From Verrucomicrobiota bacterium (GTDB taxonomy: Bacteria; Verrucomicrobiota; Verrucomicrobiia; Opitutales; Opitutaceae): DNA of 64,000 nucleotides. The DNA is taken from the NCBI GenBank assembly GCA_016235555.1, contig JACRKC010000082.1, positions 1-64,000 of the forward strand, given 5' to 3'. Both the position numbers and the translations under genes were made by a program. Below the pieces are notes generated by a model, which saw only the letters and a program-made list of their open reading frames with translations, was not told the DNA's origin and searched no databases. Below are positions 24,551 to 35,499 of the stretch, in pieces (position 1 is the first letter of the stretch; every line of letters starts with the position of its first letter).

Positions 24551-27500
24551 TCACTTCAGCTCTTCAATAAACGTCAGCAGATCCGCCATGTCCTGCACGC
24601 TGAGGCCGGCTTCGAGGCCTTCGGGCATCAGGCTTTTGCCGGCGGACGCGGAGCCTTTCACGTTGGCGCGCGGGATCGCGATCTCGGCGCCACCCATGAT
24701 TTTCAGCGCCAGGCTGGAGGCGTCGTCGCGCACGATCATGCCAGTGAGCGCATTGCCGTCCTTCGTCGTGACATCGTAGGCGATGTATTGCGGGGCGACT
24801 TCCTTGTGCGGGTCGAGAATCGCGGTGAGCAGGCTGTCGCGACCCTTGGACTTCACGGAGATGAGGTCCGGGCCGAGCACCATGCCTTCGTTGCCGGCGC
24901 GGTGGCAGACCATGCAGCGGCCAAGGTAGTGCGTCTTGCCGCGGGTCGCGTCGCCCTTGGTCGTGACGGCTGCCGCAAACTTCGCCTGCACCTCAACGCG
25001 TGAGGGCGGAATGACGGCGGCGAGTGCGACCTTCGCGAGGCCGGAGACCTTGGCGGATTTGTGATGGGCCAGTGTCTCGACTTGCGAAGCGCTGAGCGCC
25101 GCGGCGGGGATCTGGCCGGCCTTGACCGCTTCGAGCAGGGCCACGATCCGTTCTTCTCGGCCCATGAGCGCGGCCAGCGCGGCGTCCTTCGCCTTCGCGG
25201 CGTAACCGGACCAGCCGCGCACCAGCGCCGCCGTCACTTCCGGAGCCGCGAACTGAGCGACCGTCTTGATCGCGGCGGCCTGCACCGCCTCGGGCTGGCC
25301 CGCGGCGAACGCCGCCACGAGCGCCTCGCGCGACTGCGCCAGCGTGCCGGCGCCCAGCAACTCAATCGCGTCAAGGCGGGCGGCCGGAGCGGCAGAGCGG
25401 TTGGCCGCTGTCGCGGCCGCGCTGCTGAGCAGGGCGGAGAGTTTCTTGCCGGAATCAGCGGCCTCGACCGTCGTGCCGGCGCGGCGCAGGCCGTCGCCCA
25501 GCGCCCGCAACCAAGCCGGACTCGTGCCCGGTCGCGCCACAAAATCGATCAGCGCCGCGTAGCCCTCGGCGGGTTTGGCGGCGGCGCGGTTTTCGATGAG
25601 TTTGGCGATGAAGCCGGATGCCTTCTTCGCGAGCGCGGCGTCCGCCGTCGCCGCGGGGAAGACCGCCGATCCGATCAGCTCGGGCGTGGCGCTGAGCAGC
25701 GCGGCCCCGATCCAGGTGTCGGCGGCGTCGCGGCTCGTGATGCGCTTGAGCGCAGGCGCGAGGGCCGGCACGCCGCCGGCGACGAGTGCGAGTTGGAAGC
25801 GCACGCGCGGCTCGGCATCGTCGGCGAGCGCGTTGAGTTTGGCGGTCAGGGCCGAGCCCGCGCCGGCCTTCGGCAGGATTTTTTCCGCGAGGACGACGGC
25901 GCGCTCGCGCACGTGGGCATCCTTGTCGCCGAGGGCGGCGAGCACGGTGCCTTCATCGAGGGCGCCGAGGCCGTCGAGCACACCGAGCGCGTGATGGCGG
26001 CCGACTGCTGAAGCCGACTGGCGCATAAGCGAGGCGAGCGCCGGCACGGCGGCTTTGTCCTGGCGCTCGAAGAGCAGGCGCGAGGCGGTGTCGCGGTGCC
26101 AGCCGTTGGGGTGATTGAGCGTGGCGACGAGTTCGGCGGTCGTGGCGCGACCGAGGCTCGGGACGGGACGGCGTTTCCACGCCGGATCGTCGGGCACGAT
26201 GCGAAAGATGCGGCCGCGGTCGTTGCCGCTGTTGAGATCAAGGTGCTGTTTGATTTCCTCGGGCAGGCTCCACGGGTGCTCGATGATCTCGCGATACATG
26301 TCGCAGATGTGGAGCGTGCCGTCGGGCGCGTTGGCAAAGTCGACCACGCGCACCCACGTGTCGGTGCTGGCGGCGAACTCGAAGTTCTGTTCGTCGGCGG
26401 GTCGACGGCCGATCATCCCCACACCTTCGGGCGAGAGTTTCTTGCGGTGCACGAGCTGGCCGCCCGAATCACCGGAAAACGAGTTGTTCACGAAATCCGG
26501 GCCGTAGGCATCGCCGCGGAAGATCTTCGTGCCGCTGGCGCCGGTGAAGTAGCCGCTCACGCGGCCGCCGCCCTCGACCACACCTTTCACGACGCCGGAG
26601 ATGCGCCAGCGCGTGCGGATGATGCGCCACGGCTCATCGGGGCTGATGCGGTAGACCTCGGCGGCGCCGCCATCGGCGGCGATGCTCTGGCGCGGATTCG
26701 GCATGGGCGCGAAGGGATTGCGGTCCGCGTGGCGGCCGTCGAAAAACCACATCTGGAGGTGATCGGAGTTGGAGCAGCCGAATTTGCGGCCCCAGTCGTC
26801 GAAGCTCATGCCGTATTGCGCACCACCCGGCTCAAAGCCCCATTCGTAGGTGCGCGGGTCGAACCAGAAATCGCGCGCCCCGAGTTCCTGCGCCGGCAGG
26901 TCCGGCCGGCGTGAACTGGAAATCTTTCCGCGGTTGCCCGTGCCGCTTTGCACGTGGATGCGGTTGTCCTGCCCCCACGTGAAACTGTTGAAGAGCGCCT
27001 GCACGTTGAGGCGCGCGAGGCCGGTGCCGAAACCGGTGAAGACTTTCTCGCGCACCTCGGCGCGGCCATCGCCGTCGCGATCCTCGAACCGCCAGATGTC
27101 GGGCGTGGCGCCGACGAAGAGGCCGCCGTTGGCCCAGATGAGGCCGGTGGGCCAGGGCAGATCGTCGGCAAAGACGCGCGTCGTGTCGTAGACGCCGTCG
27201 CCGTTGGTATCTTCGAGCACGGAGATCCGCCCGAGGTGCGGCGTGCGCTCCCGCTCCTCGGAGTAGTCGATCATCTCGCAGACGAACATGCGGCCGTTCT
27301 CGTCGAAACAGATCGCGATCGGATCACGCACGAGCGGTTCCGCAGCGGCGAGCTCGACCTTGAAGCCGCGCTTCACCTTCCAGGTCGCGACGGCGTCGCG
27401 CGGCGCGACGGCGGGGTAGCGCGGCAGATCCTTCGCGGGATCCACCGTGACGGTGCCCTTGGTCGCGCCGTAGGCCTGCGAGTAGGTGTTGCGGTTCGCC

Positions 27501-27577
27501 GGGACTTCCGCGGCGAACGCGAGGGACGAGCTGAGCAGAATGAACGCGAGGGAGCGACGAAGGGGCATGGAGGGCAT
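24551..27577 (-). CDS. Exported PVC-type dehydrogenase with HEAT repeats and heme-c domain
   Basis: About 1008 residues from the ATG at 27577 (27568 also possible), giving the signal MPLRRSLAFILLSSSLAFAA. Domain order: a putative membrane-bound dehydrogenase propeller (IAICFDENGRMFVCEMIDY, DTNGDGVYDTTRVFADDLPW, CDMYREIIEHPWSLP), a long run of HEAT-like helices (about 500-860), and a C-terminal cytochrome-c-like module with one CxxCH site (CMVCHRAGNEG). This composition is characteristic of Planctomycetes and Verrucomicrobiota. It probably oxidises a sugar or alcohol in the periplasm and passes electrons to the heme. Substrate unknown; apparently monocistronic. Confidence 0.85.
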   Translation of the reverse strand: MPSMPLRRSLAFILLSSSLAFAAEVPANRNTYSQAYGATKGTVTVDPAKDLPRYPAVAPRDAVATWKVKRGFKVELAAAEPLVRDPIAICFDENGRMFVCEMIDYSEERERTPHLGRISVLEDTNGDGVYDTTRVFADDLPWPTGLIWANGGLFVGATPDIWRFEDRDGDGRAEVREKVFTGFGTGLARLNVQALFNSFTWGQDNRIHVQSGTGNRGKISSSRRPDLPAQELGARDFWFDPRTYEWGFEPGGAQYGMSFDDWGRKFGCSNSDHLQMWFFDGRHADRNPFAPMPNPRQSIAADGGAAEVYRISPDEPWRIIRTRWRISGVVKGVVEGGGRVSGYFTGASGTKIFRGDAYGPDFVNNSFSGDSGGQLVHRKKLSPEGVGMIGRRPADEQNFEFAASTDTWVRVVDFANAPDGTLHICDMYREIIEHPWSLPEEIKQHLDLNSGNDRGRIFRIVPDDPAWKRRPVPSLGRATTAELVATLNHPNGWHRDTASRLLFERQDKAAVPALASLMRQSASAVGRHHALGVLDGLGALDEGTVLAALGDKDAHVRERAVVLAEKILPKAGAGSALTAKLNALADDAEPRVRFQLALVAGGVPALAPALKRITSRDAADTWIGAALLSATPELIGSAVFPAATADAALAKKASGFIAKLIENRAAAKPAEGYAALIDFVARPGTSPAWLRALGDGLRRAGTTVEAADSGKKLSALLSSAAATAANRSAAPAARLDAIELLGAGTLAQSREALVAAFAAGQPEAVQAAAIKTVAQFAAPEVTAALVRGWSGYAAKAKDAALAALMGREERIVALLEAVKAGQIPAAALSASQVETLAHHKSAKVSGLAKVALAAVIPPSRVEVQAKFAAAVTTKGDATRGKTHYLGRCMVCHRAGNEGMVLGPDLISVKSKGRDSLLTAILDPHKEVAPQYIAYDVTTKDGNALTGMIVRDDASSLALKIMGGAEIAIPRANVKGSASAGKSLMPEGLEAGLSVQDMADLLTFIEELK

Positions 27578-27675
27578 AAGGGGCGAAACTGCATGCATGA
27601 CGACGGATGCGATCGCGGTCAACGCGCCACCCACGACGTCACACTCCATCGTGATGCCCACATCGCGGCTCAGAG

Positions 27676-27746
27676 GTAGGGCAAGGTCTGTGCCCTGCCC
27701 TTTCGACGCGCCAGGTGTTCGAGGGCGGGTCACAGACCCGCCCTAC
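27676..27746. repeat. REPIN, GTAGGGC...GCCCTAC
   Basis: Inverted hairpin pair bounded by GTAG (27676) and CTAC (27746). It lies between the M16 gene end and the dehydrogenase start. Confidence 0.8.
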
Positions 27747-27756
27747 TCTACGCGGC

Positions 27757-29411
27757 CTACTTCGCGAACAGCTCCGTCACCGGCACGATCTTCACGGCCT
27801 CACGTGCGACCGACAGCGGGAACGTGGCGATTTCCTTGTCCGCAGCGAGCACGGCTTCGGTCTTCGGCGATGAGTAGGTGATCGGGCTCGGGGCGTTGGC
27901 CACGAGTGCGTCGGCCAACGCCGCGGCCCCCTGCGTCACGATGGCGATTTTCATGTTCGCCAGCTGCCAATGCTTGCGAATGGCGGCGTTGACCTCGTCG
28001 AGCGTGATCTCGTCCATCAGCCGGCGGTAGCGGTCGAGGTGCGGCTCCGCCAGGCCGTAAAAAGCATCGTCGATCGCATAGCCCAGGCGCTCGCTCGTGG
28101 TCGAAGCGTAGTGGAGCACGTATTTCTTGAGAAACTCGCGCCGCTCCTCGAACTGCGCGGGCGTCAGGCCGTGTTTGATCAACTGGTCCACTTCGCGCAA
28201 TGCCGCGCGCAACGCAAAGTGTCGCGCCTCGTGCGGCACAGGCCGGATCCAGATTTCGAACAGTTGCCGGCGGCGCGCCACATTCTGCGGCGGGGTCATC
28301 CGGGCGCCACCGTTGGGATAATGCTCGATGTAGGCGTAGTCGCCGTAGTTGAGGCCGCGTTGCTCCCGGATGACCTGATAGAGCCGGCCGCTGGAGTTGC
28401 GGTGCTCGCCGAGCCACGAATTGGCGATCGCCAACGCATACCACTCGCGCGCGCCGCGCACGATCTCGAGAGGGAAGCCGATGCTGATCGCCGTGGAGGC
28501 GGTGTTCTTTTCGACGAGCGTGACACTCACGCCCTTCAGCGGCTTGGGCGCGGGGGCCGGCACCGGGGTGGGAGCGCCGGGCGGCAGTTGGTTGAGGTCG
28601 CGCTTCAGCTGCTCGAGCACGTTTGCCGCATTCACCTGGCCAGGTGCCGTCGTGATCGGCGCGACGGCTCGGTCGGTCGGCTGGCCCGCATCCCGCGGGA
28701 TCGCCCCGCCGAGGCCGATGACGACGTTGTCGCGGGTGAAGTGCTTCGCATAGAACGCGCGCACATCGTCGAGCGTGACGCCCTTGAGCGAGGCCACGGT
28801 GCCGACCTCGAGGTGGCCGTAGGGCGTGCCACCAAAGACGTCGTGATAGAGCACGGCTTTGCCGAGTTCCTCGTCGCTGGCGAACCGCAGCTGGTTCTCG
28901 ACCTGGTTGAGCGCCCGACTGCGCAGGCGCTCGAGATCCTCCGGCTTGAAGGCCGGGGCCAGCACCGCATCGCGGAGCAGCGGATAGAAGTCCGCCAGGT
29001 TGTCGACGTGGGTGCGGCCGCTCACGACCGTCATTTCCATCGACGACGAAGCGCCGTAACCGGACGCGAGCGGAAACAGGCGGTCGAGGATTTGATCGTA
29101 GCCATGCTGCTGCGTGGCGGCCTCGGTGAGCATCGCGGCGGTGAGCGCGGCGAGTCCTTCCTTGCCCGGAGGATCGTCCTGCGCGCCGACCTTGAACCAG
29201 AGGCGGACTGACACCGTGGGGTCGTTGGCCACCGGCACGAGGACCGGAGCCTGGGCGGCGAGCACGCGCTGAGGCCCGGAGAGGATGGCCGCAAAGAGGC
29301 ACAGAAGGGCCGCAGCCCGCCGGCGGAGATCGCCCGTGCGCCTATAGGCGCCTTGAGAGCTCGTTTCGCCTTCAGGTCGTTTGCGACTCTTTGCGGCCAA
29401 TAGTTCGGGGC

Positions 29412-29415
<4 letters not shown>
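27757..29415 (-). CDS. M16-family protein lacking the zinc motif (pseudopeptidase partner)
   Basis: 552 residues. The N-terminal extension contains an export signal (LRRRAAALLCLFAAILSG). Two M16 half-domains are recognisable, including GRLYQVIREQRGLNYGDYAY, the conserved C-terminal R/Y region. In place of the HxxEH zinc motif it reads AMLTEAATQQHGYDQIL, so it should be catalytically inactive. The ATG at 29415 overlaps the stop of the active M16 gene (ATGA). Paired active/inactive M16 subunits form a clamshell peptidase in other systems, and that is the likely arrangement here. Confidence 0.85.
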
Positions 29416-30743
<1,328 letters not shown>

Positions 30744-30810
30744 GGGCAAAATGCCGGCGGGCGATCCGGTCCGGCGCAAGCGGTTTCAGCACCCGAATCG
30801 TGCCACGCCA

Positions 30811-30915
30811 GGTAGGGACGGCTCTCCGAGCCGTCCTTGGTTCCGGCGCGGATTCGAGAACCAAGCCAGCGAAACATACCGTCAACCCAGGACGGCTCGG
30901 AGAGCCGTCCCTACC
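30811..30915. repeat. REPIN, GTAGGGACGGCTC family, overlapping the bshA stop
   Basis: Perfect 26-bp inverted arms (30811-30836, 30890-30915), each itself a GGACGGCTC/GAGCCGTCC hairpin, with an inner TTGGTTC/GAACCAA pair. The TAG inside the right-arm boundary is the stop codon of bshA. Confidence 0.9.
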
Positions 30916-32044
30916 CCGCCATCGTCCGACGATACAGCGCCTCGTAGAGCGGCACGATCGCTTTCGCGGAGAACGTGGTGCGCGCCCGCGTGCGCGCCGC
31001 CTCGCCGATCGCGCGGCGCTTCGCGGGATCGCGCAGGAGCGTCTCCACCGCCCGGGACAGTTGGTCGGCATCGTGGGCGGGCACGAACAGCCCGCTCTCG
31101 CCCTCGCGCATCACCTCGGGAATACCGCCGACGGCGGTCGCCACGCTTGGCACACCGAAGGCCGCCAGTTCGAGGATGCTGAGACAGAAACTCTCCGACT
31201 CCGACGTGAACAAGCCCACGTCGGCCGCCTGCAGGTAGTCTTCCACCGTGAGCACGTTCTGCCGGACGACCACGCGGTCGGCGAGGCCGAGCCGGCGAAC
31301 TTCATGCAGGTAGGGCGAGAAATCGCCGCCGGCGAGGATCGCGAGCTTGAACACCTCGCGCGGACGCAGGCGCGCCGCCGTCTCCAGCAGCAGGTCGATA
31401 CGCTTGATCGGGCGGAGATTCGACAGATGCAGAATCAACGCCTCGTCGTCCCGCACACCGAGTTCGGCGCGCACGGCCGCCCGCGAGCGCGCCGGGCTGC
31501 GCGGCTCGAAGAAATTGTAGATGACGTCGATGGCGCGCTCCACGCCGAGAAGCCGGCGCGTCTCGTCGCGCAGGAATTCGGAGACGGCCGTAACCGCATC
31601 GGAGCGCTCCAGGGCGTGGCGGATGGCCGGGCCGTAGCCAGGATCGCGACCGAGGAGCGTCGTGTCCGTGCCGTGGAGCGTCGTCACGATCTGCGGGCGC
31701 CGGTCGGCCGGGAGCATGTCGCGCGCGAGAATCGCCGCGGTCGCGTGCGGCACCGCGTAGTGCACGTGCAGCACATCGAGTCCGTGGTCGCGGCTGACCT
31801 CGGCCATCTTCACCGACAGCGGCAGCGTGTAGTCGGGATACTTGAACAGCTCGTAGCCGCTCACCTGCACCTGGTGGAAAAACATCCGCGGCGCATCCGC
31901 CGGCACGCGAAACGGCCGCTCATAGGCGATGAAATGCACCTCGTGTCCGCGCGCGACGAGTTCCTCGCCGAGCTCCGAAGCAAGAATGCCGCTCCCGCCG
32001 ACGGACGGGTAGCACGTGATGCCGATTTTCAACGCTTCGGGCAT
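30911..32044 (-). CDS. bshA: N-acetyl-alpha-D-glucosaminyl L-malate synthase
   Basis: 377 residues, GT4 glycosyltransferase, first step of bacillithiol synthesis (UDP-GlcNAc + L-malate). Characteristic features are KIGITCYPSVGGSGILASEL, the donor-site block ESFCLSILELAAFGVPSVAT, HVHYAVPHATAA and LHGTDTTLLG. Context confirms the assignment: the PIG-L deacetylase gene lies upstream on the same strand, with a BshC-like gene before that. The stop codon lies in a REP arm, so the last residues may have been altered by repeat insertion. The start ATG at 32044 is unambiguous. Confidence 0.92.
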   Translation of the reverse strand: MPEALKIGITCYPSVGGSGILASELGEELVARGHEVHFIAYERPFRVPADAPRMFFHQVQVSGYELFKYPDYTLPLSVKMAEVSRDHGLDVLHVHYAVPHATAAILARDMLPADRRPQIVTTLHGTDTTLLGRDPGYGPAIRHALERSDAVTAVSEFLRDETRRLLGVERAIDVIYNFFEPRSPARSRAAVRAELGVRDDEALILHLSNLRPIKRIDLLLETAARLRPREVFKLAILAGGDFSPYLHEVRRLGLADRVVVRQNVLTVEDYLQAADVGLFTSESESFCLSILELAAFGVPSVATAVGGIPEVMREGESGLFVPAHDADQLSRAVETLLRDPAKRRAIGEAARTRARTTFSAKAIVPLYEALYRRTMAG

Positions 32045-32062
32045 GAGGCTGAGATTGAAAAA

Positions 32063-32144
32063 GGCATAGCCACAAAAAGCACAAAAGGCGCAGAACCGGA
32101 AGCCAGCGGCTCAGCTTTTGCGCCTTTTGTGCCTTTTGTGGCCA
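32063..32144. repeat. Palindrome of CACAAAA-type words
   Basis: GCATAGCCACAAAAAGCACA on the left and an inverted TTTTGTGCCTTTTGTGGCC on the right form an imperfect hairpin filling the bshB1-bshA gap. Confidence 0.65.
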
Positions 32145-32153
32145 TCCTCCGTC

Positions 32154-32975
32154 CTAAAACGTCCGCGCCGCGCCGCCCAGCGCGGCGAGCGATTCGCACA
32201 CGATCGGATCGGCCGGGAAGAGCTGGATCGCGTGATCGAGCCCGGCGCGCATGCCGTGGACTTTGGCGCGGGCGAGGTGGAACTCGGCGTAGCGGCGCGT
32301 CGCTTGTTGCGAAGCGTGCGCTTCCATCGCGGCCGTCCACGCCGCCACGACAGCGGGCGCCGACACATCCACGAGGATCGGCTGGCGGTCACGCGGTTCG
32401 GCCTCGACGGTGACGGCGTAGAACATCAGGTGCTCGATCACGCGGCGCGGCAGTTTCTTGAGTTCGGCCACGCCGCCGTAACGCGCGAGTCGGCACGCGT
32501 GGCGCACGGTCTGGCCGACGACGACGTGATCCGGGTGTTGATTTTCGACGGTCGTCGGCGCGAGCACGATCCGCGGGCGCAGGCGGCGGATGATGCGCGC
32601 GAGCTTCAAGGTGTGCGCCAGTCGCGGCTCCATGTGGGCATCGCCGCCGAGGTCGACAAACTCGATGGTGGCGCCCAGGAGCGCGGCGGCCTTCTTCGCC
32701 TCGGCCAGGCGCTGGCGCGGCGTGCCGTTGGTGCCGGACTCACCGAGCGAGCAGACGACGAAGTGCGCCGCGTGGCCCGCCTGCGTCTCGCGCGCGATGA
32801 CACCACCGCAGCCAAACTCAATGTCGTCGGGATGCGCGCCGACGGCGAGGATGAGCGGGGTGCGGCCGGCGGTAGCGGCCGACGTGAGGAGGCCGGCGCC
32901 GACCGAACCAGCCTCGTCACCTCGGCTGCTACGGGAGAACGTCGGCTTACGAAGGGATTTCAGTGTAGGCTTCAT
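32154..32975 (-). CDS. bshB1: GlcNAc-malate deacetylase, bacillithiol pathway
   Basis: 273 residues, PIG-L/LmbE family. Zinc motif AHPDD at residues 47-51 and the distal HPDHVVVGQTVRHA. Second step of bacillithiol synthesis, N-deacetylation of GlcNAc-malate, judged from bshA next door. Residues about 15-35 (SRSSRGDEAGSVGAGLLTSA) are encoded by an inserted REP pair between the start and the first strand of the domain, an extension absent from ordinary family members. The ATG at 32975 lies inside the end of the BshC-like gene (29-bp overlap), so the genes are coupled. Confidence 0.88.
   Translation of the reverse strand: MKPTLKSLRKPTFSRSSRGDEAGSVGAGLLTSAATAGRTPLILAVGAHPDDIEFGCGGVIARETQAGHAAHFVVCSLGESGTNGTPRQRLAEAKKAAALLGATIEFVDLGGDAHMEPRLAHTLKLARIIRRLRPRIVLAPTTVENQHPDHVVVGQTVRHACRLARYGGVAELKKLPRRVIEHLMFYAVTVEAEPRDRQPILVDVSAPAVVAAWTAAMEAHASQQATRRYAEFHLARAKVHGMRAGLDHAIQLFPADPIVCESLAALGGAARTF
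32872..32932. repeat. REPIN, GTAGC-GCCGA family, in frame within bshB1
   Basis: Bounded by GTAG (32872) and CTAC (32932); arms GTAGCGGCCGACGTGAGG and CCTCGGCTGCTAC (inverted). Related copies at 41743 and 56859, all three inside reading frames. Confidence 0.85.
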
Positions 32976-33720
32976 CGGAGCGGTCGATGGGGTCGCGGCT
33001 GACGAAGGTGATGTCAGGCGCATCGGCTTTGTTCAAGTAAGCCTGCTCGCCGGCGCCCGCGATGTAATGCGTGCAGCGCACCACCGTCTGCATCCAGCGC
33101 AGGCGCGTGTCGCGGGTGGGGCTGATCTGCTCCTTGGTGAAGGGCGTGTCGGGCAGGGTGATTTTCGAGTCGCCGCCCTCGTGCAGCTCGAAGCCGCCCG
33201 GCACGCGGCGCGCGCGGACGATTTCGCCGCCATGCGGCAGGTCCACGAAAAAGTCATCCACGTCGCACGCCGCGCGACGCACCGCGGGATCGCTCGAGCG
33301 GACGACCTCCACGCCCTCGAGCAGGCCCATGCGGCGATACATCTCGAGGCAGAAGTCGGCGACGTTGGTCGCGGTCACGGTCTTGAACGCTTCGACCAGC
33401 GGCGGCGCCACGAACGCGGGCAACTGACGCGCGGTGTTGGCCTGCCAGCCGGCCGGGATGCGCTTCAGGTGCGACGGCGAGAACTTGCGCTGGAGTTTGT
33501 TTTCGAAGGCGAAATTGAAGGTCTGCTCCGCGCCGGTCTTGCGATGGTGCAAAATGGTCTGCGTCTCGCGCGGGTCGTGGTCGCTGTCGTGCAGGAAGAA
33601 CACGACGCGCGCGCCCAGCTCCGCGCGCAGCCGGCGCGCGGTGATAAATTTCGCCGCGAGGAAGCGTCGCGGAAAAATGCCGCAGGGCTGCTGGCCGAAA
33701 CAGATGACGGGAGAAGCCAT
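32947..33720 (-). CDS. Compact BshC-like protein, candidate bacillithiol cysteine ligase
   Basis: 257 residues. The start ICFGQQPCGIFPRRFLAAKF and ARVVFFLHDSDHDPRE resemble the BshC N-terminal Rossmann-like core (TGQQ.GLFGGPLY, PVFWL..EDHDF), and HYIAGAGEQAYL near the end resembles AYVGGPGE.AYW of BshC. Known BshC proteins are about 540 residues with a C-terminal coiled coil; this one is half as long. Position directly upstream of bshB1 and bshA, with a 29-bp overlap, supports a role in the final cysteine addition. Assignment is by motif comparison and context, not certain. Confidence 0.6.
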   Translation of the reverse strand: MASPVICFGQQPCGIFPRRFLAAKFITARRLRAELGARVVFFLHDSDHDPRETQTILHHRKTGAEQTFNFAFENKLQRKFSPSHLKRIPAGWQANTARQLPAFVAPPLVEAFKTVTATNVADFCLEMYRRMGLLEGVEVVRSSDPAVRRAACDVDDFFVDLPHGGEIVRARRVPGGFELHEGGDSKITLPDTPFTKEQISPTRDTRLRWMQTVVRCTHYIAGAGEQAYLNKADAPDITFVSRDPIDRSDEAYTEIPS

Positions 33721-33816
33721 TTAGGAACCACGAATGGACACGAATGAACACGAACGTCCTGTCCGCCCCTTTTCGACACCGAATTCGTGTCTATTCGTGT
33801 CCATTCGTGGTTAGGA
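33721..33816. repeat. Palindrome of CACGAATGGACACGAATG words
   Basis: GGAACCACGAATGGACACGA at the left and an inverted TCGTGTCCATTCGTGGTT at the right make a long imperfect hairpin. It fills the space between the symporter 3' end (overlapping its last codons) and the BshC-like gene. Confidence 0.8.
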
Positions 33817-35499
33817 ATTCTGCTCCGACCGCATCATCGCCTGCAGCACCACCGCGAAAATCACGCAGGTCGCGCAGCCGATCGGGTTGAGCCAGAGGTA
33901 GGCGATCTTGCCGTGGAAGTAGAGGGCGATGACCACGGCCTGCGCGCCGAGCGCGCCCCAGAACGCGGCCGAGCCCTTCACCCACTTCACGAAGAACGCC
34001 ACCACGAACACGCCGAGCAGCGCCGGGTAGAAGATCGAGGCCACGATATTGAGCGACTCGATGAGGTCCTCCTTGAAGCTCACGAAGAGCGCGAATCCGA
34101 TGGCGAAGAGGCCCCAGAACGCGGTGAACCATTTTGCGTTCCGCACATTGCGCGCCTCATCGTGCTCGGCGAGCGGGCGGAACGCCCGCCAGAGATCGAT
34201 CGTGCTCGTGGTGGCGAGGGCGTTGAGCTCGCCGGCTTTGGAGGAGAGCGCGGAGGCAAACATCACGGCGAGCAGCAGTCCGATCGCACCGTGCGGGAGC
34301 TGCGTGAGGATGAAGGTGATGAAAACATAATCGGAGTCCTTGGTCTTTTTTGCGCTGGGATCGGCGGCTTGGAGCGCGGCACGGGCTTCGTTGCGGACAT
34401 CGAGTGAGGCTTTCTGCGCGGCGGCGAGTTCGGCGCGTGCCTTGGCTTCGGCAGAGGCGTCGCCGCGCTCATGGGCGGCGGCCCAGGTGTTGATTTTCGC
34501 CTGCTTGTCGGCGTGGAGCGCGGTGTGTTTCTCCTCGAGCGCGCGGAATTTCACGCCGTCGGGTCCCTGCACCTGCCGCTGCCATTGGGTCTGGTTGAAG
34601 ACGACGGGCGTGTTCGGCTGGAACTGGTAGAACACGAAGAGCAGCGCGCCGAGCATCACGATGGCGAACTGCATGGGGATCTTGAAGACGGCGTTGAACA
34701 TCAGGCCGAGCCGGCCCTCGCGCAGCGCGGCGCCGCCGATGTAGCGCTGCACCTGCGATTGGTCGGTGCCAAAATACGTGAGCTGGAGGAAAAATCCCGC
34801 GAGCAGTCCGCTCCAGATCGTGTAGCGGCGCGTGAGGTCGGGCGTGTAGTCGACGCCTTCGAGCTTGCCCATCACGCCGGCGATGGAGGTCGCATGGTCG
34901 GGGAGCTTGCTCACGAGGATGACGAACGCGGTCAACATGCCGCCAAAGATGACGGCCATCTGCCATTTTTGCGTGAGGTTCACCGCCGCGCTGCCGCCGG
35001 TGACGGTGTAGATGATCGCAAGCAGGCCGGTGAAGATGATCGTGAGGTCGAGGCGCCAGCCGAGCACGGTCGCGAGGATGATCGCGGGCGCGTAGATGGT
35101 CACGCCGGCCTGGATGCCGCGCTGGATCAGAAACAGGATCGCACCGAGCAGACGCGTCTTTTGATCGAAGCGTTGACCGAGGTATTCGTAGGCGGTGTAG
35201 ACGCCGAGCTTCCGGTAGATCGGCAGGAAGGCCACGCACACGACGATGAGCGCGAGCGGCAGGCCGAAATAATTTTGGATGAAGGCGATCCCGTTCTCGT
35301 AGGCCTGCCCCGGCAGCGAGAGGTAGGTGATCGTGCTGGCCTGCGTGGCGGCGACGGAGAGGCCGATGGTGAACCAGCCGGTGGTGCGACTGCCCTTCAG
35401 GTAGGTATCGAGCTTGTCGGTGTGCCGCGTGCGCCAGGTGCCGTAGGCGGCGATGCCGACGATGGCCCCGATGAGGACGATCCAGTCGAGGGCGTTCAT
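33811..35499 (-). CDS. Sodium:solute symporter (SSS family)
   Basis: 562 residues with about 13 hydrophobic segments. Family marks include TYLKGSRTTGWFTIGLSVAA, TYLSLPGQAYENG and TDQSQVQRYIGG. A hydrophilic, charged, helical insertion of about 70 residues (RALEEKHTALHADKQAK..., about 335-405) sits between membrane segments. The start ATG at 35499 overlaps the stop of a 55-residue membrane protein (TGATG). Substrate unknown; SSS proteins in such loci often import sugars or sugar acids. Confidence 0.88.
   Translation of the reverse strand: MNALDWIVLIGAIVGIAAYGTWRTRHTDKLDTYLKGSRTTGWFTIGLSVAATQASTITYLSLPGQAYENGIAFIQNYFGLPLALIVVCVAFLPIYRKLGVYTAYEYLGQRFDQKTRLLGAILFLIQRGIQAGVTIYAPAIILATVLGWRLDLTIIFTGLLAIIYTVTGGSAAVNLTQKWQMAVIFGGMLTAFVILVSKLPDHATSIAGVMGKLEGVDYTPDLTRRYTIWSGLLAGFFLQLTYFGTDQSQVQRYIGGAALREGRLGLMFNAVFKIPMQFAIVMLGALLFVFYQFQPNTPVVFNQTQWQRQVQGPDGVKFRALEEKHTALHADKQAKINTWAAAHERGDASAEAKARAELAAAQKASLDVRNEARAALQAADPSAKKTKDSDYVFITFILTQLPHGAIGLLLAVMFASALSSKAGELNALATTSTIDLWRAFRPLAEHDEARNVRNAKWFTAFWGLFAIGFALFVSFKEDLIESLNIVASIFYPALLGVFVVAFFVKWVKGSAAFWGALGAQAVVIALYFHGKIAYLWLNPIGCATCVIFAVVLQAMMRSEQNS

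Noticed and set aside
29338-29351. Perfect 14-bp palindrome GCGCCTATAGGCGC
   Set aside because: Lies within the coding region of the inactive M16 signal part; a single copy with no context to support a site.
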